Shown piece after piece: positions 17,616-26,119 of a stretch of DNA of 64,000 nucleotides. Source of the stretch: Pseudomonas sp. Teo4. GTDB lineage: Bacteria; Pseudomonadota; Gammaproteobacteria; Pseudomonadales; Pseudomonadaceae. How positions within the stretch are numbered: the stretch's first letter is position 1; each line of letters starts with the position of its first letter. The DNA lies in assembly GCF_034387475.1 (NCBI RefSeq), contig NZ_JAXCIL010000001.1:1736001-1800000 (forward strand). Reading direction: 5' to 3'. The notes under the pieces are model-generated. The model saw only the letters and a list, made by a program, of their open reading frames with translations, was not told the DNA's origin and ran no database searches. A program made the translations under genes and the position numbers.

Positions 17616-17644
17616 TCCCCTCTTTCTCAGGATCTGCGCAATCC

Positions 17645-17731
17645 CTGTGGGAGCCGGCTTGCCGGCGATGCAGGCAACCCGGTGCATGGCACCGGCCTCG
17701 CCGGTGATCGCTGGCAAGCCGGCTCCCACAA
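17645..17731. repeat. REP/BIME-type palindromic element
   Basis: Outer arms GTGGGAGCCGGCTTGCC and GGCAAGCCGGCTCCCAC are complementary, with a smaller GC-rich hairpin between. This is the REP type dispersed in P. putida-group genomes. It lies after the MHS permease stop and can act as an mRNA stabiliser or transcription attenuator. Confidence 0.85.
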
Positions 17732-17856
17732 AAGCCCCCGGTAATTCAATTTTGAGCTATGCCGAGCAGGCATATCTCAAAGAGAAAAAAGGTAGTCGTC
17801 CTGCCCCCGCTTCGCCCCCATGATGGCTGAAAACAAAAGCAACACGGGAGACACCC

Positions 17857-18387
17857 ATGTCATCGCAAGAAGTTGAACAATCCTGGCAAGAAGACGTGTT
17901 CCGCGTCCTCAAGGCCCACGATGTGAAACACGTCGTGTTCGTTCCGGATGCTGGCCACAGCGCAGCCATCCGCATGTCGTACCAAGACCCCGACATCAAG
18001 GCCGTGGTCCTGACCACCGAAGAAGAAGGCATTGGCTACCTGGCCGGCGCCTGGCTCGGTGGCGAGCGCGGCGCCCTACTCATGCAGTCCAGCGGCGTCG
18101 GCAACTGCATCAACACCCTGGCCTTGCAGAACTGCGCCGGCTTCCCCTTGCTGATGGTGGTCACCATGCGTGGCGACTGGGCCGAGTTCAACGCCTGGCA
18201 GAACCCCATGGGCCAGGCCACCGAAGCCTCGCTGCAACTGATGAAGGTGATGACCTGGCGCGCCGACAAGCCCGAGGACGTTGCCCCGCTGCTGCACGGC
18301 GCCGCCACCATGGCGTTCAACGGTGATTCCGCCACTGCCCTGCTGCTTGGCCAGCGCCTGATCGGAGAAAAGAAATGGGTCAAGTAA
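17857..18387 (+). CDS. TPP-dependent decarboxylase, alpha subunit (sulfopyruvate/phosphonopyruvate decarboxylase-like)
   Basis: A 176-aa protein equal to the N-terminal (PYR) half of a thiamine-diphosphate enzyme. It opens with VFRVLKAHDVKHVVFVPDAGH and carries the activating glutamate region VLTTEEEGIGYLAGAWLGG near residues 50-68, then MQSSGVGNCINTLALQN. Separate small alpha and beta chains are the ComD/ComE (sulfopyruvate decarboxylase) architecture. A GGGAG ribosome site precedes the ATG. It overlaps its beta partner by 13 bases. Family knowledge says these enzymes decarboxylate a 2-oxo acid with an acidic 3-substituent to an aldehyde; which acid is used here is unknown, and the CoA genes that follow suggest a dicarboxylate. 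Confidence 0.83.
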   Translation: MSSQEVEQSWQEDVFRVLKAHDVKHVVFVPDAGHSAAIRMSYQDPDIKAVVLTTEEEGIGYLAGAWLGGERGALLMQSSGVGNCINTLALQNCAGFPLLMVVTMRGDWAEFNAWQNPMGQATEASLQLMKVMTWRADKPEDVAPLLHGAATMAFNGDSATALLLGQRLIGEKKWVK

Positions 18388-18971
18388 GCGCCAACCACAC
18401 CCTCTGCCGCCGCGAAGTGGTGCGCACCCTGCTGGCCGATCGCGACGACCTGTTGGTGGTCACCGGCCTGGGTTCGGCCTCCTACGATGTGATGGCTGCC
18501 GGCGACCATGACAACAACTACTACCTGTGGGCCGCCATGGGCAGCGCCATCACCGTCGGCCTGGGCCTGGCCAACGCCCAGCCGGACAAGTCGGTGGTGG
18601 TCATCACCGGCGACGGCGAACTGCTGATGGGCTTCGGCGCGCTGGCCACGGTCGCCCTGCAAAAACCGCAGAACCTGACCATCGTGGTGCTGGACAACGG
18701 CCACTTCGGTGAAACCGGCATGCAGGTCAGCCACGCCGGCTTCGGCATCCAGCTCGACCAGGTCGCGCACACCTGCGGTTTCAGCTGGACCAACGAAATA
18801 CGCGACATCGAAGGCGTGCACGACCTGCGCGAGCGCTTCGCCACCCGCCAGGGCGTGAAGCTGGCCACGGTCAAGATCAAGGCAGAAAACCCGCCGCGGG
18901 TGCTGCCGCCACGTGACGGCCACTACATCAAGAATCGCTTCCGCGCAGCCCTGGGCTTTCAGCCGACCTGA
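18375..18971 (+). CDS. TPP-dependent decarboxylase, beta subunit
   Basis: A 198-aa protein corresponding to the PP (diphosphate-binding) half of the enzyme. The ThDP/Mg motif is explicit: GDGELLMGFG begins near residue 78 and ends with the asparagine of VVLDNGHFGETG about 29 residues on. It overlaps the alpha gene by 13 bases, with a GGAGA site inside that gene, so the chains are probably translationally coupled at equal ratio. In ComE-type and phosphonopyruvate decarboxylases the same segment binds the cofactor. Substrate remains open, as for the alpha subunit. Confidence 0.83.
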   Translation: MGQVSANHTLCRREVVRTLLADRDDLLVVTGLGSASYDVMAAGDHDNNYYLWAAMGSAITVGLGLANAQPDKSVVVITGDGELLMGFGALATVALQKPQNLTIVVLDNGHFGETGMQVSHAGFGIQLDQVAHTCGFSWTNEIRDIEGVHDLRERFATRQGVKLATVKIKAENPPRVLPPRDGHYIKNRFRAALGFQPT

Positions 18972-18992
18972 CCGCCCGCCTGGAGAACAACA

Positions 18993-20156
18993 ATGAGCGA
19001 CTACAACAGCGAAGAACTCAATGCCATCCGTGAAGGCGTGCGCGCCCTGTGTGGCGACTTTCCTGCCGAGTACTGGCGCAAGATCGATGAAGAAAAGGGC
19101 TTCCCCGAGGCCTTCGTCAAGGCTATGACTGAAGCGGGCTGGTTGTCGGCGATGATTCCCGAACAATACGGCGGCTCGGGCCTTGGCCTGGCCGAAGCGT
19201 CGGTGATTCTCGAAGAGGTCAACCGCTGCGGCGGTAACTCCGGCACCATCCACGGCCAGATGTACAACATGTTCACCTTGCTGCGTAACGGCAGCGACGA
19301 ACAGAAGCGCTACTACCTGCCAAAACTCGCCAGCGGCGAGCTGCGCCTGCAGTCGATGGGCGTCACCGAACCCACCACCGGCACCGACACCACCAAGATC
19401 AAGACCACCGCCGTGCGCAAGGGCGACAAGTACGTTATCAATGGCCAGAAAGTGTGGATCTCACGCATCCAGCATTCCGACCTGATGATCCTGCTGGCCC
19501 GCACCACGCCGCTGGCCGAGGTCACCAAGAAGTCCGAAGGCATGTCGATCTTCCTGGTAGACCTGCGCGAGGCCATCGGCAATGGCCTGACCGTGCAGCC
19601 CATCGCCAACATGGTCAACCATGAAACCAACGAGCTGTTCTTCGACAACCTGGAAATTCCGGCCAGCAGCCTGATCGGCGAGGAAGGCAAAGGCTTCCGG
19701 TACATCCTCGACGGCCTCAACGCCGAGCGCACGCTGATCGCCGCCGAATGCATAGGCGATGGCCGCTGGTTCATCGAAAAGTCCGCCCAGTACGCCCGCG
19801 ACCGCGTGGTGTTTGGCCGCCCGATCGGTCAGAACCAGGGCGTACAGTTCCCGATCGCCGAAGCCCACATCGAGATCGAGGCCGCCGACCTGATGCGCTG
19901 GCAGGCCTGCGAGCAGTACGACAGCGGCAAGAACGCAGGTGCCGCCGCCAACATGGCCAAGTACCTGGCGGCCAAGGCCAGCTGGGAGGCGGCCAACGCC
20001 TGCCTGCAGACTCACGGTGGCTTCGGCTTTGCCAATGAATACGACGTCGAGCGCAAGTTCCGCGAAACCCGGCTGTACCAGGTGGCGCCGATCTCGACCA
20101 ACCTGATCCTGTCCTACGTCGCCGAGCACCTGCTCGAACTGCCACGTTCGTTCTAA
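18993..20156 (+). CDS. Acyl-CoA dehydrogenase
   Basis: A 387-aa flavoprotein of the acyl-CoA dehydrogenase family. The FAD-contact motif MGVTEPTTGTDTTKIKT lies near residue 117, followed by VINGQKVWISRIQHSD. The C-terminal domain has LNAERTLIAAECIGDGRWFI, carrying a candidate catalytic Glu of the isovaleryl-CoA dehydrogenase position, and CLQTHGGFGFANEYDVER. Electrons would pass to ETF. It follows the TPP decarboxylase by 21 bp and precedes a CoA-transferase gene. Within this operon it probably desaturates a C4-C6 dicarboxylyl- or branched acyl-CoA, giving the substrate of the hydratase downstream. Confidence 0.88.
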   Translation: MSDYNSEELNAIREGVRALCGDFPAEYWRKIDEEKGFPEAFVKAMTEAGWLSAMIPEQYGGSGLGLAEASVILEEVNRCGGNSGTIHGQMYNMFTLLRNGSDEQKRYYLPKLASGELRLQSMGVTEPTTGTDTTKIKTTAVRKGDKYVINGQKVWISRIQHSDLMILLARTTPLAEVTKKSEGMSIFLVDLREAIGNGLTVQPIANMVNHETNELFFDNLEIPASSLIGEEGKGFRYILDGLNAERTLIAAECIGDGRWFIEKSAQYARDRVVFGRPIGQNQGVQFPIAEAHIEIEAADLMRWQACEQYDSGKNAGAAANMAKYLAAKASWEAANACLQTHGGFGFANEYDVERKFRETRLYQVAPISTNLILSYVAEHLLELPRSF

Positions 20157-20188
20157 ACACTGCACATGACTTATTGAGTTGGCAGAGA

Positions 20189-20278
20189 CCTGTGGGAGCG
20201 GCTTTAGCCGCGAACACCGGCGTAGCCGGTGCCAGCCACCGCGTCGCCAGCTTCGCGGCTGAAGCCGCTCCCACAAGG
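20189..20278. repeat. REP-type palindromic element
   Basis: Arms GTGGGAGCGGCTTTAGCCGC and GCGGCTGAAGCCGCTCCCAC form an imperfect long hairpin with an inner CACCGG...CCGGTG stem. It sits inside the catabolic operon between the acyl-CoA dehydrogenase and CoA-transferase genes. Confidence 0.85.
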
Positions 20279-20301
20279 TACGCGACAGCATTGGAGGCTT
20301 T

Positions 20302-21498
20302 ATGCCAGATCCCATACGCCCCCTCGACGGCATTACCGTCATCAGCCTCGAACACGCCATAGCCGCGCCCTTCTGCACTCGCCAGCTTGCCGACCTGGGC
20401 GCCCGGGTAATCAAAGTCGAACGGCCAGGTGTCGGCGACTTTGCCCGTGGCTACGACCAACGCGTCAACGGCCTGGCCTCGCATTTCGTCTGGACCAACC
20501 GCTCCAAGGAAAGCCTGTGCCTGGACCTGAAACAGGACATCGCTGCGGACATCCTCGACCAGTTGCTGGAGCAGGCCGATGTGCTGGTGCAGAACCTGGC
20601 ACCGGGCGCAGCGGCGCGCTTGGGGCTTTCATTCGACACCCTGCACGAACGCTTCCCGCGCCTGATCGTCTGCGACATTTCGGGCTATGGCGCAGGCGGG
20701 CCGTACGAACAGAAGAAAGCCTACGACCTGCTGATTCAGAGCGAGGGCGGTTTCCTGTCGGTGACAGGCGGCGCGGGTGACGACCAGATGGCCAAGGCCG
20801 GCAACTCCATCGCCGACATCGCCGCTGGCATGTATGGCTATACCGGCGTGCTTTCGGCCTTGTTGCTGCGCGAGCGAACCGGCCAAGGCAGCCGGGTCGA
20901 AGTGTCGATGCTCGAAAGCCTGGCGGAATGGATGAGCTACCCGCTGTACTACGCCTACGACGGCGCCAGCCCGCCGCCTCGCGCCGGGGCGGCCCATGCG
21001 ACCATCTACCCTTATGGCCCCTTCCCTGTGGGTGACGGCAACACGGTAATGCTGGGGCTGCAGAACGAGCGCGAATGGCGGGCTTTCTGCGAGCGGGTGC
21101 TACACCAGCCAGCATTGGCTGACGATGAGCGCTTCGCGGCCAATTTCAAGCGGGTGGCAAACCGCGAAGTGCTGCGTGCGCTAATCATTCAGGCCTTCGC
21201 TACGCTGGACTTCGACACGGTCATCACTCGGCTCGACGACGCGGGTATTGCCAATGCTCGGGTCAACGACATGCAGGGCGTCTGGCAACACCCGCAGTTG
21301 CAGGCGCGTGAGCGCTGGCGGCGGGTCGAGACGGCCCAGGGCAGCATTCCAAGCCTGCTGCCGCCAGCCTCCAGCAATGCCTTCAGCCCGCGCATGGACC
21401 CGGTTCCGGCCCTGGGCCAACACAGCGCCAGCATTCTTTCGGAGCTGGGGCTGTCCAACGAACGCATTCATGAACTGCGCGCTGACGGGGTTATCTGA
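20302..21498 (+). CDS. CaiB/BaiF family class III CoA-transferase
   Basis: A 398-aa family III CoA-transferase. The opening PLDGITVISLEHAIAAPFCTRQLADLGA is diagnostic, followed by VWTNRSKESLCLDLK and QNLAPGAAARLGL. The expected catalytic Asp region is present around AKAGNSIADIAAGMYGYTGVL. A GGAGG site precedes the ATG. It would move CoA from a donor such as succinyl-CoA to the pathway acid. Family members next to CitE-like lyases act on C5 dicarboxylates such as itaconate, mesaconate and citramalate, which is the basis of my pathway proposal. Confidence 0.9.
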   Translation: MPDPIRPLDGITVISLEHAIAAPFCTRQLADLGARVIKVERPGVGDFARGYDQRVNGLASHFVWTNRSKESLCLDLKQDIAADILDQLLEQADVLVQNLAPGAAARLGLSFDTLHERFPRLIVCDISGYGAGGPYEQKKAYDLLIQSEGGFLSVTGGAGDDQMAKAGNSIADIAAGMYGYTGVLSALLLRERTGQGSRVEVSMLESLAEWMSYPLYYAYDGASPPPRAGAAHATIYPYGPFPVGDGNTVMLGLQNEREWRAFCERVLHQPALADDERFAANFKRVANREVLRALIIQAFATLDFDTVITRLDDAGIANARVNDMQGVWQHPQLQARERWRRVETAQGSIPSLLPPASSNAFSPRMDPVPALGQHSASILSELGLSNERIHELRADGVI

Positions 21499-21526
21499 CC
21501 CCACTCTCTGAAAAAGGACGCCAACA

Positions 21527-22369
21527 ATGACAACACAAGACGTCAACGCCTGGGTGGGCCGCAGCGAAACCTGCAACGACCGCATCACCCACAACCTGGT
21601 CAAGCGCATCGCCGCCACCTTGGGCGAAACACCGCCCGCCCCTGGCGAGGCCTTGCCGCTGCTTTGGCACTGGGCGTTTTTCCAGGACCCTGTCGAAGCC
21701 GCAGGCTTGGGCAGCGACGGTCACCCCGCGCGCGGTGGTTTCCTGCCGCCGGCGCAGAACCGCAACCGCATGTGGGCCGGCAGCCGTCTGGAATTCGTCA
21801 CCCCGTTGCGTGTGGAAGCCGAGGTCTCCCGGCAGTCCACATTGCTCAAGGTGGAAGAAAAGCAAGGCCGGACCGGTTCCCTGCTGTTCGTCACGGTACG
21901 TCACGAGTATGTCCAGGATGCCCGCACGGCATTGATCGAAGAACAGGACATCGTCTACCGCGAGCCGACCCCACCCAAGCTCGGCGGCACCGATACCGCA
22001 CCTTCAGGGGACTGGCAGGAAACGGTGACGCCGGATGCCACCCTGCTGTTCCGCTACTCGGCCGTCACCTTCAATGGCCATCGCATTCACTATGACTGGC
22101 CCTATGTCACCGAAACCGAAGGCTACCCAGGCCTGGTGGTCCATGGCCCACTGATCGCGACCTTGAGCTTGCGCGCTTTCCAGCGCGCCAACCCAGCAGC
22201 GCTGGTACGCCGCTTTGCGTTTCGCGGTCTGCGCCCGCTTATTTCGCCAGCGCCCTTCGCGGTCGGCGGACGTCTGCTGGAAAGCGGCAAGGCTCAGGTC
22301 TGGGCAACTGCTGCCGAAGGCATGGCGCAGGCCGGCGAAGTCGACTTCGACCTGGAGTGTTCACAATGA
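21527..22369 (+). CDS. Mesaconyl-C4-CoA hydratase-like (MaoC / hot-dog) protein
   Basis: A 280-aa double hot-dog protein of the FAS1-like dehydratase group. The N-terminal half has WHWAFFQDPVEAAGLGSDGHPARGGFLPP, typical of HTD2/mesaconyl-C4-CoA hydratase relatives. The C-terminal half contains LLFRYSAVTFNGHRIHYDWPYVTETEGYPGLVVHGP, the hydratase motif with its catalytic histidine. It ends by overlapping the start of the CitE-like gene (ATGA). The predicted reaction is hydration of an unsaturated dicarboxylyl-CoA to a beta-hydroxy form that the neighbouring lyase can cleave. Confidence 0.85.
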   Translation: MTTQDVNAWVGRSETCNDRITHNLVKRIAATLGETPPAPGEALPLLWHWAFFQDPVEAAGLGSDGHPARGGFLPPAQNRNRMWAGSRLEFVTPLRVEAEVSRQSTLLKVEEKQGRTGSLLFVTVRHEYVQDARTALIEEQDIVYREPTPPKLGGTDTAPSGDWQETVTPDATLLFRYSAVTFNGHRIHYDWPYVTETEGYPGLVVHGPLIATLSLRAFQRANPAALVRRFAFRGLRPLISPAPFAVGGRLLESGKAQVWATAAEGMAQAGEVDFDLECSQ

Positions 22370-23202
22370 CCAGTACGCTCGTCAGATCTGCCCTGTTCGT
22401 CCCTGCCACGCGGCCGGAACGCATTCCCAAGGCCCTGGCCAGTGGTGCCGACCGGGTAATCGTCGACCTGGAGGATGCCGTCGAGGAATCGGCCAAAGCT
22501 CAGGCACGTGACAACCTGGCCGCCTTCCTCACCGAGTATCCGGATGCCAGGGTGCTGGTTCGGGTCAACGCTCCCGGGCACTGGGCTCACGAGACCGACC
22601 TCGACCTGTGCCGTCAGCACGCGGCTGTTGCCGGGGTTCTGCTGCCCAAAGCAGAAACTGCCGAGCAGATACGCCGAGCACATGCCACGGGCAAACCGGT
22701 TTGGCCGATCATCGAGAGTGCCCTTGGCTTGGTAGCCCTGTCCCAGCTGGCCTCCACTCAGGGCGTCGAGCGGTTGTCGTTCGGCAGCCTCGACCTGGGC
22801 CTGGACCTGAATCTGCGTGAAGGCAGCGAAGCCGCCGCCCAAGTGTTGGGCCACGCCCGTTACGCCGTGCTGCTGCACAGCCGGGCCGCCGGCCTGGCGG
22901 CGCCACTGGATGGCGTATACCCAGCCATCCAGGATGTCGAAGGCCTGTATCGTCATACCCAGTTCGCCCGCGACATGGGCTTTGGCGGCGCGCTGTGCAT
23001 TCATCCGAGCCAGGTTGCTGTCATTCACCAAGCGTTGCGTCCCTCGGCGGCCGAGCTGGACTGGGCACAGCGCGTCATCGCCGGCGCAGCTGCCGGTGCT
23101 GGCGTGTTTACCCTGGACGGGCAGATGGTCGACGCCCCGGTGATTCTGCGCGCCCGTGCACTGCTGGCGTTTGCCGACCCGAAAAACCAGCCTCAGGGCT
23201 GA
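22366..23202 (+). CDS. CitE-like CoA ester lyase (citramalyl-CoA lyase family)
   Basis: A 278-aa TIM-barrel lyase of the HpcH/HpaI/CitE superfamily. Hallmarks are RSALFVPATRPERIPKALASGAD, VIVDLEDAVEESAK with the metal-binding acids, PIIESALGLV, and CIHPSQVAVIHQAL near the C-terminus. The start at 22366 overlaps the hydratase stop. By family it cleaves a beta-hydroxyacyl-CoA such as (S)-citramalyl-CoA or malyl-CoA to acetyl-CoA plus a 2-oxo acid. This is the pay-off step of the operon. Confidence 0.88.
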   Translation: MTSTLVRSALFVPATRPERIPKALASGADRVIVDLEDAVEESAKAQARDNLAAFLTEYPDARVLVRVNAPGHWAHETDLDLCRQHAAVAGVLLPKAETAEQIRRAHATGKPVWPIIESALGLVALSQLASTQGVERLSFGSLDLGLDLNLREGSEAAAQVLGHARYAVLLHSRAAGLAAPLDGVYPAIQDVEGLYRHTQFARDMGFGGALCIHPSQVAVIHQALRPSAAELDWAQRVIAGAAAGAGVFTLDGQMVDAPVILRARALLAFADPKNQPQG

Positions 23203-23215
23203 TCGAGGAGCATAA

Positions 23216-23827
23216 ATGCCTAGCTTGACGCCCCCCAGGCTCTGCCGGCCAAAGCCTGAAACCACGAGCGCCAGCGCCGACGCCCTGTTGCTTGTGGCAG
23301 GCGAGTTGATGGCCGAAGTGGGTTATGGCGCCATGACCATGCGCCAGCTGGCCGCACGGGTGGGCGTGCAGGCTGGCAGCCTCTACCACCATGTGGCGAG
23401 CAAGCAGGACCTGTTGCTGGATGTATTGCTGGCGGTGGTTGCGCAGCGCCTGGACGCCTGGCAGCGAAGTCGATACTCACGGAGCCTGCAGGGTTACCTG
23501 CGCTTCATGCTGGCGCGCCAGCGCTCACACCCTGCCGAGGAACTGCTGCTGCGCCATGAGTCACGTCACCTGCAAGCGCAGCAACGTCCATGGCTGAACG
23601 AAGCCCTCGAGCGCCTGCACCAGCCCTTGCGACAGGTCATCGAAAAGGCGCATCTGGGCACACGGGATGCGGGATGCGTCACCCAAGCGATCCTGAGCCT
23701 GCTCGATACCGCCGATGGTTTGCGACACCGCGAACCCCAGGTGCCGGAAACCTGGATAGAAGCCTGGGTCGTGGGCATGAGCCAGGCCGTGCTGCACGCG
23801 CAAGCGCCACGGCCGCTGCCTGCATGA
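23216..23827 (+). CDS. TetR-family transcriptional regulator
   Basis: A 203-aa TetR protein. The HTH is at about residues 25-70 (DALLLVAGELMAEVGYGAMTM, then RQLAARVGVQAGSLYHHVASKQDLL), and the C-terminal ligand domain has no recognisable features. It starts 13 bp after the lyase stop with a GAGGAG site, so it is the last gene of the catabolic operon. It probably senses an acyl-CoA intermediate and represses the operon, complementing the LysR activator at the other end. Confidence 0.88.
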   Translation: MPSLTPPRLCRPKPETTSASADALLLVAGELMAEVGYGAMTMRQLAARVGVQAGSLYHHVASKQDLLLDVLLAVVAQRLDAWQRSRYSRSLQGYLRFMLARQRSHPAEELLLRHESRHLQAQQRPWLNEALERLHQPLRQVIEKAHLGTRDAGCVTQAILSLLDTADGLRHREPQVPETWIEAWVVGMSQAVLHAQAPRPLPA

Positions 23828-23985
23828 CCTGGCGCTTCGAAAAATGCCATCCGTCGCCTGCCTGTATCAGCCATGAAACACGTCAAGCACGGGGGTTTGA
23901 CAGACACACGAGCGCTGTCTAGACCCACAAGGACCGATCCCCCATTTTGCTGTTGGCCGATCCTCAATTCACCGAGGTAAACGCC

Positions 23986-25347
23986 ATGCTCGACATCATC
24001 GATTGTCCCAATTCCCTGACTTCCAAAATACCGACCCTGCGCACCAACGGGGTCAAGGTCGTCATTCGTTACTACAACCACAAGAACTCAAGAATATTTC
24101 CAACCAAGTGCCTCGAACCGGCTGAAGCCGCTGCCCTGGATGAAGCAGGCATTGCCCTGGCAACGGTATTCGAGCAGCGGGCGGGCGCTGGCGGGCATGT
24201 CGAGGATTTTGGTACCGCCAACGGCACACGCGATGGCACACGGGCCAAGGAACTTGCCAAGCGCCTGCGCCAGCCTGAAGGTTCAGCGATCTATTTCGCC
24301 GTGGACTGGGATTTTGTGAAAGCGGCAGAGCTGAGCGAGGTTGAAGCCTATTTCCATGCGGTCAACGGGGCCCTCAATGGCGATTACCGCGTCGGTGTGT
24401 ACGGCTCCGGAAAGGTAGCGGCACATTTGCTCGACAATTCGCTGGCCTCGCTGGTTTGGCTATCCGGGTCGCTTGGCTGGTCGGGAACACGACAAATGCT
24501 GGCGACCGACCGTTGGGCGCTGTTCCAGAAGGCACTGGAGCGCAACGAGGCCGGCATCAGCCACGACGGAAACATAGCAAGCCCGGCATTCAGCGACTTC
24601 GGGCAATTCCACCTGGGCGGCGCGAACGCGCCTGAGATCGGCCAACCTGCCTCCACGCCGTTGGCGCTCATGCGTGTAACAGCCCGCTCGGGACTCAACC
24701 TGCGTCGAGGACCTGGGCGCGAATTCACCGACATCGACACATTACCGCTGAATACAGTCGTGCGGGCATTGGGCCGAAACGGGGACTGGATCAAGGTTGA
24801 TCGCGAGGGTGACGGTGTCGCCGAAGGCTTCATGTTTGCCGAGTTCCTCGCGCCTGTCGCAGGTGGCCTACCGCTTCCTGCGCCCACGGGCAGCCAACCA
24901 CTCGACATTGCCCTCGCCGAGCTGGCAGCTGGCATCGCAGAGGTCCCGGGCCCCGGCAACAATCCCCGCATACTGCTTTACCACTCCACCACAACGCTGC
25001 ACGCCACTCAGGACAGCGTGGCCTGGTGTTCTTCGTTCGTGAACTACTGCGTCACCCAGGCAGGCATGCACGGCACCAACAGCGCGGGCGCCCAGTCGTG
25101 GCATACCTCGGATTGGGGCATTGACGTCACCCAATCACCCCACAAAGGCGACATCGTCGTCTTCAGTCGCACCGGGGGTGGCGCTAGCCCCGGAAGCGGC
25201 CATGTCGGATTCTGGCTTGACTCAGGTGGCGGCATGATCAAGGTGCTGGGAGGCAACCAGGGGGACCGGGTATCGATAGACACCTTCCCCGAGAAAGGTA
25301 AAAAGGGCCCCTTCACCTACAAGCTGCTATCCATTCGCAGAGGATAA
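23986..25347 (+). CDS. DUF1906 glycoside hydrolase-like / SH3 / CHAP-like cell-wall protein
   Basis: A 453-aa modular protein. Residues 1-210 match the DUF1906 (Rv2525c-like) TIM-barrel: it begins MLDIIDCPNSLTSKIPTL and contains VIRYYNHKNS and IYFAVDWDF. Residues about 226-290 form a bacterial SH3 domain (LMRVTARSGLNLRRGPGREF). Residues about 305-450 are a TIGR02594/CHAP-like amidase domain with the likely catalytic cysteine in VAWCSSFVNYC and the histidine in GSGHVGFWL. No signal peptide is present. The ATG at 23986 is preceded by GAGG. Phage endolysins, spore-lytic enzymes and secretion-system effectors share this layout. It converges with a lipoprotein gene that could be a cognate immunity protein. 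Confidence 0.75.
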   Translation: MLDIIDCPNSLTSKIPTLRTNGVKVVIRYYNHKNSRIFPTKCLEPAEAAALDEAGIALATVFEQRAGAGGHVEDFGTANGTRDGTRAKELAKRLRQPEGSAIYFAVDWDFVKAAELSEVEAYFHAVNGALNGDYRVGVYGSGKVAAHLLDNSLASLVWLSGSLGWSGTRQMLATDRWALFQKALERNEAGISHDGNIASPAFSDFGQFHLGGANAPEIGQPASTPLALMRVTARSGLNLRRGPGREFTDIDTLPLNTVVRALGRNGDWIKVDREGDGVAEGFMFAEFLAPVAGGLPLPAPTGSQPLDIALAELAAGIAEVPGPGNNPRILLYHSTTTLHATQDSVAWCSSFVNYCVTQAGMHGTNSAGAQSWHTSDWGIDVTQSPHKGDIVVFSRTGGGASPGSGHVGFWLDSGGGMIKVLGGNQGDRVSIDTFPEKGKKGPFTYKLLSIRRG

Positions 25348-25376
25348 GCGGCAGCACAGGCATGTAATCATGCCGC

Positions 25377-25394
25377 GGAGTACATCTGTACTCC
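25377..25394. terminator. Short palindrome between convergent genes
   Basis: A perfect palindrome-like hairpin with arms GGAGTACA and TGTACTCC and a 2-nt centre. A second small hairpin (GGCAT...ATGCC) lies 18 bp to the left. They sit between the convergent cell-wall protein and lipoprotein genes and are the only termination-like structures there. No T-run follows. Confidence 0.4.
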
Positions 25395-25432
25395 ACGCGC
25401 TACAAGCAGGCAGTGAAGCCCTCAATCGAAAG

Positions 25433-25813
25433 TTACGAGCACATCAGCGCTGCGTCCAGAAGTCTGCCTTTGTCATACCAGGCATCGCGTTGGTAAGCGG
25501 AAAACTGATGCTGAGTTCCAGACGGGCGAATTTCGACGAGTCCGGTGGACTGCTTGGGATCGGTACTTTCGAGGAACAGTGCCAACGCGTTGTTTTCTTC
25601 GCGCATGAACGCCTTCTCACCTGCCGGCAGCTCACTCTGCACACACTTAATGTAGTCGGGCGGGCTTTTCGTCGTGGTGCCGGCCACATTGTCGTGCCCC
25701 ATGCGAATGTCCGGATCATGGGCGCACCCCGTCACCAGCAACGCTGCAAACAGCGGAACCAGTGCACGGCGGGTAATTGAAAGGGATGGGCGAAGGCTGG
25801 ACGTGCGTTTCAT
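25433..25813 (-). CDS. Small lipoprotein of unknown function
   Basis: A 126-aa predicted lipoprotein. The N-terminus is basic (MKRTSSLRPSL), followed by a hydrophobic stretch ending in a lipobox VTGC near residue 29, with CAHDPDIR after the cleavage site. The mature part has two further cysteines (YIKCVQSEL and the penultimate residue), which could form a disulfide. No family is recognised. I chose the ATG at 25813 because a signal sequence starts there; the frame extends 12 codons upstream. It faces the DUF1906/CHAP-like gene, so a role in protection against that enzyme is possible but unproven. Confidence 0.7.
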   Translation of the reverse strand: MKRTSSLRPSLSITRRALVPLFAALLVTGCAHDPDIRMGHDNVAGTTTKSPPDYIKCVQSELPAGEKAFMREENNALALFLESTDPKQSTGLVEIRPSGTQHQFSAYQRDAWYDKGRLLDAALMCS

Positions 25814-26119
25814 GTGGCAATCTCCGACGCGCCCCGATATGAAGGTCAAAGTCCGGCGGATACAGCCCTTTTTTGTTGTGGGGTCATCAAGCTCAGCCGG
25901 GTCAGTTTAGCCCCGCGCACAGGCCGGCCATAGGCAGGTTCGCTATAGGGGTTATGCAGGTCGTCGGCCCAAGCCGAGCACACATTGATCCGTATTGATC
26001 ATTAATGCATGCGAACAATGCACTTATCATATCAATGACCCTGCCGCACCATGCTCCTCAATAAGAACCGTGCGCCGCGTCCAGGCGGTGCACGTCATAA
26101 AAGCGGTGGAGTACAGGTA
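25814..26119. other. Intergenic region with AT-rich promoter segment
   Basis: About 306 bp between the divergent lipoprotein and MHS carrier genes. The stretch 25984-26035 is AT-rich compared with its surroundings and holds overlapping ATTGATC and AATGCA repeats, likely promoter and operator sequence for the carrier. No coding sequence is convincing. Confidence 0.5.
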
